Shown: in pieces, positions 1 to 8,611 of the stretch
Numbering within the stretch: position 1 is the stretch's first letter
Layout: every line of letters starts with the position of its first letter
The notes under the pieces: generated by a model
Told to the model about the DNA's origin: nothing
What the model saw: the letters and a program-made list of their open reading frames with translations, nothing else
Database searches by the model: none
Made by a program: the position numbers and the translations under genes
Origin: Verrucomicrobiota bacterium
GTDB lineage: Bacteria > Verrucomicrobiota > Verrucomicrobiia > Limisphaerales > UBA1319
DNA length: 48,392 nucleotides
Direction: 5' to 3'
Assembly (NCBI GenBank): GCA_022709905.1
Contig: JAKLHY010000059.1
Span: 1 to 48,392 of the forward strand

Positions 1-2
1 CC

Positions 3-512
3 GCTAATAACCTTGAGAGCCTCCGTCGGATCATGCGCGGATTTAAGGTCGCTCACGGCAAGTTGGGACAGAGCATCTCCAAAGCTATGGAGCAAGTGCT
101 GGCTTGCCAAAAGAAACGAGACGCGCTGCCCAGACGGATCCCCCTCCAGGAATTACCGGGCGAGCCGGTCATGAAGCTGGCTCCGGAACGTAAACACCTC
201 ACCAACCTTCTAAAAATGGTCGCTTATCAGGCCGAGAGTGATCTTCTCCAAACCGTCGCTCCTCATTTTCGGAGGGTCGATGATGAAGGACGTACCCTCA
301 TTCAAATGGCGCTGACCAGTGCGGCAGACCTCGACGTGACCGCGACAGAATTGCGTGTCACCCTGGCACCCTTGAGTTCACCCCACCGAACACGCGCCGT
401 TACGGCACTCTGCGAAGAACTGAACCAATCTGCCATTGTCTTTCCGGGATCCGCACTGCGCCTGCACTATGCCGCGCGCGAGCATCCTGCGCCAAAAACC
501 GGACATTTTTGA
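3..512 (+). CDS. Transposase/recombinase-like protein, C-terminal part (5' end outside window)
   Basis: The frame is open to the left edge of the window, so the gene is cut there; the first ATG (position 33) is internal, not a credible start. The visible 169 residues hold the stretches KLAPERKHLTNLLKMVAYQA and TELRVTLAPLSSPHRTRAV, followed by a short LCEELNQ helix. From memory these resemble the C-terminal region of a family annotated as putative transposases or recombinases in planctomycetes and verrucomicrobia; I cannot confirm this without a search. No catalytic residues lie in the visible part, because a resolvase or DDE core would be upstream. It is convergent with the large esterase gene at 581, with about 70 bp between the two stops. 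It marks a mobile-element edge on the left of the xylan locus. Confidence 0.5.
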   Translation, partial: ANNLESLRRIMRGFKVAHGKLGQSISKAMEQVLACQKKRDALPRRIPLQELPGEPVMKLAPERKHLTNLLKMVAYQAESDLLQTVAPHFRRVDDEGRTLIQMALTSAADLDVTATELRVTLAPLSSPHRTRAVTALCEELNQSAIVFPGSALRLHYAAREHPAPKTGHF

Positions 513-580
513 ACCGATCTATGTCAAGAGTTCTGGATTCTCGACTTCAATCTCGAGTGAATGTTCAGTGTGTTCAATGC

Positions 581-3574
581 CTATTTGAATACCTGCTGGG
601 CAAACCAATACAGACTGTTCTTCCAATGCTTGAAGTCGTGGGCATTGTCATCGACATGCCAGATGTGCGGAACGTTCTTCTCCTTGAGATAAACGTGGGT
701 GCGCAGACTGAAGGTCATCAGCCCGTCCTTGTTGCCGCAGGAAATCCACAGCACCTTCAGTTTGTCTTTAGCCTTCACCGGGTCTGGAACCAAAACCTCG
801 GGCATTCGCGTGTTGGGCGCAGAGGAGAAGCCGCCAACGTTCGCGAACGTATCGAGGTTGCCCAGGCCGAAGTCGAGGGATTGGCCGCCGCCCATCGAAA
901 GGCCTGCGACCGCCCGGTATTCGCGGTCGGCATACACCGAATAGTGCGACTCAATGAAGGGGATGATGTCTTGGATCAAGTCGCTCTCGAAGTTCTTTCC
1001 CCAGCCATCACCAGCCAGGGCGGCAGGGTCGCCGCCAGCTCCGAATCCACCGCGTCGTCCACCGCCGCGCGTGCCGTCAGTGGTGTTGGTTGTGGCGTTG
1101 CCGTTGGGAAAAACCACGATCATGGGCTGGATCTTTTGGTCGGCAATCAGATTGTCCATGATCACATGAGCCATGCCACCTCTTGTCCACTCTCGATTTT
1201 CATTCCCGCCGATGCCGTGAAGCAGATAAAGGACGGGATACTTCTTATCCTTGGAATAGCCAGGCGGGGTATAGACCTCCATCCAGCGTTTGACACCGAC
1301 GGTCTTGGAATCGTAGTCAACCCGCTCCAGTGTCCCTTGGGCGTTGCCTTCCCGGACTTTGTCGAAACCCTCCGGCGGCTTTGGAAAAGCTTCTTTGTTG
1401 TCTTCCGGACTGAGGTTGACGGGGGCGCCGAAACCGCCGCGACCGCCGCGCGCGCCGGGCGCGCCGGGCGCTGCGCCAGATTGCGCCGCGGCAGGTTGGT
1501 TGGCCGCAGACGAGGCCGGAGCGGCTGCCCCCTCGCGTTTGGCCGTGGCCTCTGAACTGCCGAAATTGCCGACCGCCCGGGTGAACTTGATCGTGTCGTC
1601 CGAAACCTTGCCCGTGAAAGTAATCCTTAACTCGTTACCTTGGATGTTCAGTGGCTCGAAAAACGATACGGTGTCCCCCTCGATTTTGCCTTCTTTCAAA
1701 TCGGCTTCGCGCTGCTGGCCGTTGGTGTCCACGCTGACCTTGCCGGTCACGGTGGTGTCGTTTTGTTTGAGCGTGAAGGTGTACTTCTGCAATCCGCGCT
1801 GTGTGTCGAACTCGGCCTTCCACGTGCCGGTGATGTCGGCGGTGAGGGACTGCATAGCCGGCGCGGAGGTTGCCGCGCGGGTTTCGCCCCCGGATTGCGG
1901 GATGATTTCGATCGCGCAGATTTGGGGATTCTCGACGTTAGGAGTGAAGGTAATCTTGATTTTGCCGTCGGTGACCTCAACAGGAACCGTCTCGATGTAT
2001 GCCTTCAAAGGGCCGCCCGCTTTAACCCACGGATCGAAATCCTTGAAGTCTTTGCCCTGGACGTTGAAGGAGAATACGCGTTCGCCCGGTCCGGAGATGC
2101 CTTCATAGGTCTCGGCGAAGTGTAGTTTCACCAGATACTTCCCGTTGGGCACCGGCCACGAGAATGAGTCCATGCTGTAGTGCTCCGCCCGGTAGAGGTC
2201 TGGACTCTTCGTGTTGGCGATCTGGATGTCGGGTCTCTCGATGGTTTGGCCGCCCTCAAAACCCTGATCCACGAGCCACACATGGCCTTCGGCGTCTTTG
2301 ACCGGTTCGGATTTGCCGGCCTTGATTCGGATGATGTTCGCGGCAGGCGCAGTGGCCGCGGGGGCCGTTGCAGGCATGGCCGCACTTGTTTGGATGGTGG
2401 CGTGGGTCGGCGCGGGCACCACGGAATGGTCTTGGAAAAGGAGCTGGGCAAATTGATGCAAACTCCGCCGCCAGGTCAGGAACTCGTGAGCGGTATTGGG
2501 CGACACATAGGCGGTATTCTTGATGCCTGCTTTGTCGAGGGCTTCATGGTTCGAGTTGATGTTGCCGGGGTTCTCTCGGCTGCCGCAACTGCAGAACACG
2601 ACTTTCACCTGCTCCTTGAAACCGGGCGTCTTCTCGACATCCGAAGGGGTGATCACTCCGCCGCTGAAGAGTCCGATGTGCGAGAACTTATCGAGATTCT
2701 TCAGGGTAATGATCTTGGTTTCCATTCCGCCCATGGAAAGGCCTGCCATTGCCCGGTTAGGCTGGTCAGAAAGGGTGCGAAAGTTGGCGTCGATATACGG
2801 GATCAATTCACCCACGAGGACTTTCTCGAATTCAACGGCCGCCGCCGAGAATGGGTTGCCGGCGCCGCGACCTCCCGGACCGCCTCCACCCCGGCGGGCC
2901 CCGGGTCCCGGTCCTTCGTTGGTCAGGCCGTAGGTCATCACGATGATGAAGGGCTTGGCCTTTCCTTCGGCGATCAGGTTGTCCATGATTAAATTGGCGC
3001 GGCCCTGATTCCACCAGGCGTATTCGTTTTCACCCCACCCGTGCTGCAGATACAGCACCGGGTAACGCTTCGTGGTGTCCTTATCGTAATCCGGCGGCGT
3101 GTAGACATAAGCGACGCGAGCGATCACGGTGTTGGTGAGCTTCGAAGGGAAGAGGACCTGCTGGATGCGGCCGTGCGCAACGTCCTTAAGGGCGTAGAAA
3201 TCCTGGTCGTAAGCGGGAATTTCGATGCCGCTTTCCCATCGCGTGGAGCCATAGAAGTTTAAGGTGCCCGGGTCGTTGAAGGTCCCCCCATCCACTGTGA
3301 GGTGGTAATAATGGAAACCTTCATCCATGGGCTGCGACGTGCCGGTCCAGACGCCGTCTTCGCCCTTGGTTAGGACTGTTCTGCCGGCGCTGACGCTCTG
3401 GGCTTGGGGCGCCACGACGCGATATCGAACGCGACGCTCCGAGTTGACCTGTGGGTACTGCTGGCCGGGCTGGTTCAAGGTCGAGGGCTTGAAGTCCTCG
3501 ACCGGCGGCGGGTTGGTTTGTGCCATGACTGGAAGGCCAGTCAGGAGGGTGATCCCTAGGATTATGGTTTTCAT
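581..3574 (-). CDS. Secreted dual CE1 esterase: CE1 - malectin - beta module - CE1
   Basis: This 997-residue secreted protein contains two serine esterase modules and is probably an acetyl- or feruloyl-xylan esterase. I start at ATG 3574 because it opens a clear signal peptide (MKTIILGITLLTGLPVMAQ); the frame is open for 57 more codons upstream, but these overlap the neighbouring gene. In order: an N-terminal E-set-like domain (about 25-125); a first CE1 alpha/beta-hydrolase (about 135-410) with GLSMGG nucleophile Ser280 and a late His in NTAHEF; a malectin-like carbohydrate-binding module (about 415-560); a roughly 100-residue beta module starting DITGTWKAEFD; a Pro/Gly/Ala linker; and a second CE1 module (about 720-997) with GLSMGG Ser893 and His in NAHDFKHW. 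It is the last gene of the operon descending from 8193. The second half matches the whole architecture of the protein at 30107-31357, which suggests fusion of two ancestral esterases. Confidence 0.85.
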   Translation of the reverse strand: MKTIILGITLLTGLPVMAQTNPPPVEDFKPSTLNQPGQQYPQVNSERRVRYRVVAPQAQSVSAGRTVLTKGEDGVWTGTSQPMDEGFHYYHLTVDGGTFNDPGTLNFYGSTRWESGIEIPAYDQDFYALKDVAHGRIQQVLFPSKLTNTVIARVAYVYTPPDYDKDTTKRYPVLYLQHGWGENEYAWWNQGRANLIMDNLIAEGKAKPFIIVMTYGLTNEGPGPGARRGGGGPGGRGAGNPFSAAAVEFEKVLVGELIPYIDANFRTLSDQPNRAMAGLSMGGMETKIITLKNLDKFSHIGLFSGGVITPSDVEKTPGFKEQVKVVFCSCGSRENPGNINSNHEALDKAGIKNTAYVSPNTAHEFLTWRRSLHQFAQLLFQDHSVVPAPTHATIQTSAAMPATAPAATAPAANIIRIKAGKSEPVKDAEGHVWLVDQGFEGGQTIERPDIQIANTKSPDLYRAEHYSMDSFSWPVPNGKYLVKLHFAETYEGISGPGERVFSFNVQGKDFKDFDPWVKAGGPLKAYIETVPVEVTDGKIKITFTPNVENPQICAIEIIPQSGGETRAATSAPAMQSLTADITGTWKAEFDTQRGLQKYTFTLKQNDTTVTGKVSVDTNGQQREADLKEGKIEGDTVSFFEPLNIQGNELRITFTGKVSDDTIKFTRAVGNFGSSEATAKREGAAAPASSAANQPAAAQSGAAPGAPGARGGRGGFGAPVNLSPEDNKEAFPKPPEGFDKVREGNAQGTLERVDYDSKTVGVKRWMEVYTPPGYSKDKKYPVLYLLHGIGGNENREWTRGGMAHVIMDNLIADQKIQPMIVVFPNGNATTNTTDGTRGGGRRGGFGAGGDPAALAGDGWGKNFESDLIQDIIPFIESHYSVYADREYRAVAGLSMGGGQSLDFGLGNLDTFANVGGFSSAPNTRMPEVLVPDPVKAKDKLKVLWISCGNKDGLMTFSLRTHVYLKEKNVPHIWHVDDNAHDFKHWKNSLYWFAQQVFK

Positions 3575-3639
3575 GAGTGTGTCAGTTTGGTTGTCAGAAT
3601 TTGGTGCGGGATAAAATAATGAGTCATCGGTTGAGCCCA

Positions 3640-4578
3640 TCAGGGAATGTTCTTCTTTTCCACCTTCCAGCCTTCCATCTTGGCCACGCCGCAAGGTTCG
3701 CCCTTGAACACCGCGGCGGCTTGTGGATCGCCTTTCAACTGCCATTGAAACCAGGCCGTGGCAACTTTGGCAAAATCGCCCCCGTGAGGCCGGCTGTAAG
3801 TGCCGCCATGCCCGACGTTCAGATTCGCCGCGAATACCGGCAGATGATTGATCCGGCGGAAGTCGTCCATTCCGTTTTTGTAGGCAATGTCCTTTTCACC
3901 GCCCAGGATGTAGATGACCGGCGCACGAAGTTTTTCCAGGTGTTCCTTGGTTAACTTAGGCATGCCCCCAATGCCAGCGCCCGGATTTCCCAAAATCCCG
4001 CTGTTGCAGATCACCGCCGTTGTAACACGCGGGTCAGGGGCAACCTCCAAAGCCTGCAAACCGCCGCACGACATGCCGGCCACCGCGATCTTCGTGGGAT
4101 CGAGCTTGCCGTAATACGGGCTGGACTTGGCGCCATTTTGGGCCATGGCCCAGTTGATCGCATCCAGGAGCAGCGACGACTTCGTTGGGCCGCCGGCGCC
4201 GCCCCGCTGGCCTTCCGCCGGCATCGGTCCAATCGCAATCACCAGAAAACCGTGCGAGGCTACCTCGGACAGGAAGTTCACATGTTCCCAAGGCGAGTTT
4301 GCGCAGGCACCGTTGCCCCAGGCGATGATGGGCAGTTTCTTTTTCCTGCCGAATGCGCTCAGATCGCTCGGACGGAAGATCGTGTGAGTGGCCAGCGTGC
4401 TGTCGGAGGCCATCAGGGCCGGGTATGGCCCTGTCCCCCCATCTTCAACCGTTCGGCTGGCAGTTTCGGTCGAAACGGCCTGAGCATCTGGCCGCAACTC
4501 AGCAGTATGACAACCGCTCAGTCCAACCATCAGCAATCCAATGGCTGCTATGCAAAAACAAGTTCTGAAATGGATCAT
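3640..4578 (-). CDS. Lipoprotein alpha/beta hydrolase
   Basis: A 312-residue protein with a lipoprotein signal peptide: positively charged start, hydrophobic core, then lipobox LSGC with the lipidated Cys near residue 23. It is therefore expected to be membrane-anchored outside the cytoplasm. The nucleophile elbow is GMSCGG with Ser170, an oxyanion-type motif GNGACANSP lies earlier, and a late NVGHGGTYSRPHGG stretch supplies the probable catalytic His. This is the fold of small alpha/beta hydrolases of the chlorophyllase/dienelactone-hydrolase type, not CE1. It lies 16 bp after the CE1 gene at 4595 and 65 bp before the giant esterase, all in one direction. An esterase acting on xylan-derived oligosaccharides is a reasonable inference; the substrate is unknown. 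Confidence 0.75.
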   Translation of the reverse strand: MIHFRTCFCIAAIGLLMVGLSGCHTAELRPDAQAVSTETASRTVEDGGTGPYPALMASDSTLATHTIFRPSDLSAFGRKKKLPIIAWGNGACANSPWEHVNFLSEVASHGFLVIAIGPMPAEGQRGGAGGPTKSSLLLDAINWAMAQNGAKSSPYYGKLDPTKIAVAGMSCGGLQALEVAPDPRVTTAVICNSGILGNPGAGIGGMPKLTKEHLEKLRAPVIYILGGEKDIAYKNGMDDFRRINHLPVFAANLNVGHGGTYSRPHGGDFAKVATAWFQWQLKGDPQAAAVFKGEPCGVAKMEGWKVEKKNIP

Positions 4579-4594
4579 AGGTGTTTTTTGGGAT

Positions 4595-5713
4595 TCACTT
4601 GAAGTACAGCTGCAACGTTTCGGTGAGATAATGCCGGGCGTTCATCCATGTGTGCCCGCCGCCTGTGACCAGGCTCTTGTGTTCGATCTTCTTTTCCTTG
4701 AGGAACTCATCGAAGGTCACCGCTTGCCGGTAGAGGAAGTCCTCGCTTCCCACGCCCAGCCACAGCAACTTGAGGCGTTGATTCGTCGCCTCTGGTGTTT
4801 CAGCCAGGGCGCCGAAGTAGCGGTTGAACACCTCCGGTGTCAGGTAGGCACTGTAGGACCCGATCCAGGCAAACTTGTCGAGGTTCGAAAATCCGGCGAA
4901 CAACGACTGCCCACCCCCACGCGAAAATCCAGCGATGGCGCGTTTGGTCCGGTCGGGCAGGACACGGTAGTGGGTTTCCACGTAAGGCATGATGCTGCCG
5001 ACCAGTTCATCATTGAACGCTTTGTACATGTCAGCCGCCTGCACGGTCGTCGGATCGGGTGTGCCCATCCTCATGTTGCCGTACGGCATGACGACCACCA
5101 TCGGCACGGCTTTCTTCTGGGCAATCAGGTTATCGAGGATGAAGTTGACCCGGCCCACTTTGAACCAGGTTTCCTCCGTGTCGGTCGTGCCGCTGACCAG
5201 GTAGAAAACCGGATACCGCTCCGCGCTGTCGCGGTAGCCCGGCGGCGTATAAACGATCAACGGACGAATCCCGAGCTTCGGTGAATGGTAATAGCAATAG
5301 GTGACATCGCCATGCGGGACATTCTGCGCGGAATGGATCGAAGGTGTTTCCCCCGGAATGTCCACCAGGCTGCTCTTGAACCGCTCATTGGGAAACAGCT
5401 CCAAATTGCCTGGATCTGCCACCGACACGCCGTCCACAATGAAGTGATAGGGATACAGGTTAGGCTCGGCCGGGCCCAAGGTGACGCTCCATACCCCGTT
5501 GGTGTCCAGCTTGAGCTCCTGATTGCCGCGGGTGAACTGTGTGCTGATTTCCACATTCTTCGCATTCGGCGCTCGGAGATTGAAGGTTACTGTCCGATCA
5601 GGATGGACGATGGGCGATTCGATCTGGGGCGGGCGTTGTCGTTGGGCGCTGGCGCTGGACGGCAAAGCGAAGCAGCAAGCGGCGATAGCGGCAAAGAGGA
5701 GGTTTGCGTTCAT
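4595..5713 (-). CDS. Secreted CE1-family esterase
   Basis: A 372-residue protein with a signal peptide (MNANLLFAAIAACCFALPSSASA). An E-set-like N-terminal domain (about 30-115, with the RTVTFNLRAPNAKNVEIS strand pattern shared by the neighbouring esterases) is followed by a CE1 alpha/beta-hydrolase domain. The sequence YTPPGYRDSAERYPVFYLVS is the typical first strand and turn. The nucleophile elbow is GFSRGG with Ser264, unlike the GLSMGG of its paralogues, and the catalytic His is in GGGHTWMNAR near the C-terminus. Role: probable acetyl-xylan or feruloyl esterase. It sits in the GH62-led operon, 68 bp after the next esterase. The altered elbow and lower similarity suggest a different ester specificity from the other CE1 members, but this is inference. 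Confidence 0.82.
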   Translation of the reverse strand: MNANLLFAAIAACCFALPSSASAQRQRPPQIESPIVHPDRTVTFNLRAPNAKNVEISTQFTRGNQELKLDTNGVWSVTLGPAEPNLYPYHFIVDGVSVADPGNLELFPNERFKSSLVDIPGETPSIHSAQNVPHGDVTYCYYHSPKLGIRPLIVYTPPGYRDSAERYPVFYLVSGTTDTEETWFKVGRVNFILDNLIAQKKAVPMVVVMPYGNMRMGTPDPTTVQAADMYKAFNDELVGSIMPYVETHYRVLPDRTKRAIAGFSRGGGQSLFAGFSNLDKFAWIGSYSAYLTPEVFNRYFGALAETPEATNQRLKLLWLGVGSEDFLYRQAVTFDEFLKEKKIEHKSLVTGGGHTWMNARHYLTETLQLYFK

Positions 5714-5781
5714 GAGAGGGCGGCGTTGGGAATTGGTTTCACGAAGATCGCGGGACGAGATGGGAAACGGTGTGTTTTAGA

Positions 5782-6963
5782 TCAATTCTTCCGCCACAGG
5801 TTTGGCAGGAAACGGTAGTATAGCAGGTGTCGCCAGGTGGCCCAGTCGTGGGCGCCGCGGCCGCCGACGTAATACTCGTGGGTGATCTTGTGTTTCGAGA
5901 GCGCCTCATGCAATGCCACGCAACGGGCGCCCATCCGTCCCTCGGCCTCGCCCGTGCCTTGCCCAAGGAAGAGGTAATCGATTTTGTCGTTCACCTTCGG
6001 ATCATTAAGGAACTTCGCAAGCGACTTTTCGGCGTCCACATCGCCGGCACTCAGCACTCCAAACGACGCAAACAAGTCGAGCGAATTGAATCCGACGAAC
6101 ATGGTGTGGCGCCCGCCCATAGACAAACCGGAGAGCGCGCGCCCTTTAGGATTGCGGCGCACGGAATACTCCCGTTCGACCAGGGGGATGACGTGCTTCC
6201 GCATTTCCGCCTCGAAAATCTCAAAGGTCAATTCGGTGTGCCGGGGATGGTTGCGGTGGACGACCTGGTTGTTGGGAATCACGATCAGCATCGGGACCGT
6301 TTTCCCTTCGGCGAGCAGGTTGTCCAGGATGAAGTTGGCCCGCCCGTCATAGATCCAGTTCGAAGGCAACTCACCGCTGCCGCCAACGAGGTAAAGCACG
6401 GGGTAGGTCTTGGCGCGGTCATAACCGGGCGGGGTATAGACGTAGAGCTCGCGTTCACCCTGGGTCACCTCGGAGTGGTAAACATGGCGGGTCACGTTAC
6501 CGTGTGGAACGTTGCGGGCGTCGTAGTAGGCCGGGCCGTCGCCATGCACCACAAGCTGGCTATAAGGCGGCATGGCGGTGAAGGCGGCACAGGTGTTGTT
6601 CGGATCGGCCATCTGCACGCCGTCCACGTTGAGGTGGTAGGCATACATATCCGGGCGGAGCGGGCCGACGGTCAGCGACCAGATGCCATCTTCGCCCTTC
6701 TGGAACGACACGGGCTGGTTGGCGCCGAGCGCGGTCAGGATCGCCACACCGGCCAGCCGCACTTCCTTTGCGGCGGGGGCGCGAAGCCGGAACGTGACCG
6801 TCCGGTCATCGCGGACATCGGGCGAGTTGAGTGGCGCGCTGAACGGAATGAGGTTCTCCGTGTTTTTCTGCGGGTTGTAATCGAGGTTCACGTTGGCCTG
6901 TTGCGACCAGGCCAGCAGCGGGGACAACAGGCACAAACCGGCAAAGTAATGGCGAATGTTCAT
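5782..6963 (-). CDS. Secreted CE1-family esterase
   Basis: A 393-residue protein with signal peptide MNIRHYFAGLCLLSPLLAWS. An N-terminal E-set-like domain contains DDRTVTFRLRAPAAKEVRLA. The CE1 domain has VYTPPGYDRAKTYPVLYLVG, elbow GLSMGG with Ser281, and catalytic His in GRGAHDWATWRHLLYY. No accessory carbohydrate-binding module is present. The gene starts 15 bp after the stop of the GH62 gene, so the two are almost certainly co-transcribed. Pairing with an arabinofuranosidase fits removal of feruloyl groups carried on arabinose side chains, or of acetyl groups from the backbone; sequence alone does not decide between them. Confidence 0.83.
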   Translation of the reverse strand: MNIRHYFAGLCLLSPLLAWSQQANVNLDYNPQKNTENLIPFSAPLNSPDVRDDRTVTFRLRAPAAKEVRLAGVAILTALGANQPVSFQKGEDGIWSLTVGPLRPDMYAYHLNVDGVQMADPNNTCAAFTAMPPYSQLVVHGDGPAYYDARNVPHGNVTRHVYHSEVTQGERELYVYTPPGYDRAKTYPVLYLVGGSGELPSNWIYDGRANFILDNLLAEGKTVPMLIVIPNNQVVHRNHPRHTELTFEIFEAEMRKHVIPLVEREYSVRRNPKGRALSGLSMGGRHTMFVGFNSLDLFASFGVLSAGDVDAEKSLAKFLNDPKVNDKIDYLFLGQGTGEAEGRMGARCVALHEALSKHKITHEYYVGGRGAHDWATWRHLLYYRFLPNLWRKN

Positions 6964-6978
6964 GGGGATATTAAATGA

Positions 6979-8193
6979 CTATTCGTCCTTCACGGCGCGG
7001 AGCAGGCCGAGTTTGTAAGGCAGCCTGCCGTAGTCGCCGCGGTTGTCGGCATTGGCAATTCCCTGGTAGAAGAACAAGAGGTTGTCGGGATCCAGAATCA
7101 TACGTTCGTCATTCCCCTCGCGGATCATTTCGCCGTGGCTGACCTGGCCTGTCCAGGGCTCCACCCCTTCCTCAAAGGTCATGTTCTTGATGCCGGCGAA
7201 CGGTTTTTCGAACGTGTCGAATCCTTCCACCGGATACCATTCTCCATCCAGTTTGTCGGCCACGTAGGCGCGGTAGTAACGGGTGGGTGACAAGGCCTCC
7301 ACGCAGGTCAGGTATTTGTCCGTTCCCTTGATTTTATAGGTGAAACTGGCTTCGAACACTGTGTTGCGGGTGCCGCGCATGGCGACCACCGGACGGCCGA
7401 AGCCCTTCGGGAACTCGGCGTAAGTGGTCCGGCTGCGATAGAAGTTCCCGTCGTCGCCGGTGAAGAACAGGTACATGTGTTCCCCGTCACCGATGCAATG
7501 GTAGTCGATGGGCAGGCCGGGTGTCGGGATATCCGGCGTGAAGAATTGCTGGGGGGCGGTCCAGGACTTGGGATCATCCGGAGACTCGCTGGTGCAATAG
7601 GCCGGGCGCTGGGTCTGAAAGATGTAGTACCACTTCTTTTGGGGAGCAAAGTAGAAGACCTCGGGAGCGCACTTGTAACCGCCGAAACCCGGCACGGTAT
7701 CCATGTAAAACAGTTTGGCGTTGGGCGCGTCTTTCCAATCGGCAAAGCTCAAGTGAACCATGCTCCAGCCTCCGCCGCCCCCGCGGCGCGGGCTTGCGGC
7801 AGGCTGGTTGGTGTCCGGACTCAAAAGGGCGGCGGCGGCGGGGCCGCTGACCATGAAGGCAGTAGCGTACACATGCCACTTGTCCTGGTATCGGAAAATG
7901 GCGGGGTCTTTGACCGAATAGAGGAAGTGGGTGGGGTCATTTTGGGGCGCAACCAGCACTCCAGTGGATTTCCATTTGAGAGGTTTGCCCAGCAAACCAG
8001 GCAATGTGTTCGGCACGGGCGCATGGATTTCAGGCAGGGGGCCGAGATCCGGCCTGGCGCGTCGTTCGCTCCGCGGCGCGTCCGCCGGAGCGGCGTTGGA
8101 CACTGCCGCGGGCGCCGAAATACCGGTGACATCAGCCGCTAGCAGAGACAGAGGCAGGACCGCCAGGATCGGGAAAAGAACTCGGGTTTTCAT
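6979..8193 (-). CDS. GH62 alpha-L-arabinofuranosidase, secreted
   Basis: A 404-residue secreted protein (signal peptide ending near LLAADV). The five-bladed propeller signatures of GH62 are visible: KDPAIFRYQDKWHVYAT (catalytic Asp of the KDP motif), CAPEVFYFAPQKKWYYIFQT, LPIDYHCIGD (second Asp), DGNFYRSRTTYAEFPKGF, and VFEASFTYKIKG (general-acid Glu). GH62 enzymes remove single arabinofuranosyl units from arabinoxylan. The length is slightly above a bare catalytic domain, with a Pro/Ala-rich lead and a short Gly-rich loop before GWSMVHLSF. It is the first gene of a five-gene minus-strand operon. A 30-bp element lies only 9 bp upstream of the ATG and is nearly identical, including the start codon context, to the element in front of the GH51 gene. 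Confidence 0.9.
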   Translation of the reverse strand: MKTRVLFPILAVLPLSLLAADVTGISAPAAVSNAAPADAPRSERRARPDLGPLPEIHAPVPNTLPGLLGKPLKWKSTGVLVAPQNDPTHFLYSVKDPAIFRYQDKWHVYATAFMVSGPAAAALLSPDTNQPAASPRRGGGGGWSMVHLSFADWKDAPNAKLFYMDTVPGFGGYKCAPEVFYFAPQKKWYYIFQTQRPAYCTSESPDDPKSWTAPQQFFTPDIPTPGLPIDYHCIGDGEHMYLFFTGDDGNFYRSRTTYAEFPKGFGRPVVAMRGTRNTVFEASFTYKIKGTDKYLTCVEALSPTRYYRAYVADKLDGEWYPVEGFDTFEKPFAGIKNMTFEEGVEPWTGQVSHGEMIREGNDERMILDPDNLLFFYQGIANADNRGDYGRLPYKLGLLRAVKDE

Positions 8194-8202
8194 GTCTACT
8201 TA

Positions 8203-8232
8203 TACTTCCGCCAAGCCAGGGGTTTTGGACAT
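8203..8232 (-). promoter_or_regulatory. Locus-specific promoter-like element, copy A (GH62 operon)
   Basis: Read in gene direction it is ATGTCCAAAA-N13-GGAAGTA, ending 9 nt before the GH62 start codon. The 13-nt spacer and both flanking blocks are shared with copies at 20966, 23256 and 36020. The two blocks are about 17 nt apart, like the -35/-10 spacing of ECF sigma promoters. If GGAAGTA is the -10, transcription would begin a few nucleotides before the ATG and the mRNA would be nearly leaderless. Copy B continues identically through GTAGACATGAAAA, so selection or recent duplication also covers the start codon. Confidence 0.6.
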
Positions 8233-8285
8233 GTAATCGGCGCATTTCTCGGCCTCGCCCTGTCGATTGCAGCACCTTCCTATCC

Positions 8286-8560
8286 TCAAATTGCATTCCC
8301 CAACGATTCTGACCCGATCAAGCCGGACTGAGCCTGCTTCGACCGTGCCCGAAGCTCGTACAGCTTGGCCTTCTCGGCTGGCATTTAGGCTACGGTCTTG
8401 CGGCGAAGGTCGGCCAGTCGCTCAAGTTCTTCCTTTTCTGCGGCGGAAATCCTGCCGGTCGGCTTCCCAAACACAACCCCCCGCCTGTGCGATCCGATTG
8501 ATCACCGCCGGATCTGACAAATACCACCGAAGGCCGCCCAAGCCGCTGCCAAGAAACCGC
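8286..8560 (-). pseudogene. Decayed reading frame between GH62 operon and SIR2-like gene
   Basis: The interval 8233-8611 has no intact gene. On the minus strand a protein-like frame (LGGLRWYLSDPAVINRIAQA) runs into a six-G tract (plus-strand C6 at 8477-8482). Deleting one base would join it to GVVFGKPTGRISAAEKEELE and on to a TAA at 8385. A second short open stretch (MPAEKAKLYELRARSKQAQ) follows at 8382-8286. I do not recognise the family. The charged, helix-like pieces with clean codon structure suggest a small gene broken by frameshift, possibly the former 3' neighbour or distal part of the SIR2-like gene. Confidence in any function is nil. Confidence 0.35.
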
Positions 8561-8611
8561 AACGGCTTTCTTCTCACTTCCTGCCCCTGGGCTTCGGAGG
8601 ACGTGCTGTGG

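Noticed and set aside
3575..3745. 57-codon N-terminal extension of the dual esterase
   Set aside because: It precedes a clear signal peptide and overlaps the end of the neighbouring hydrolase gene.
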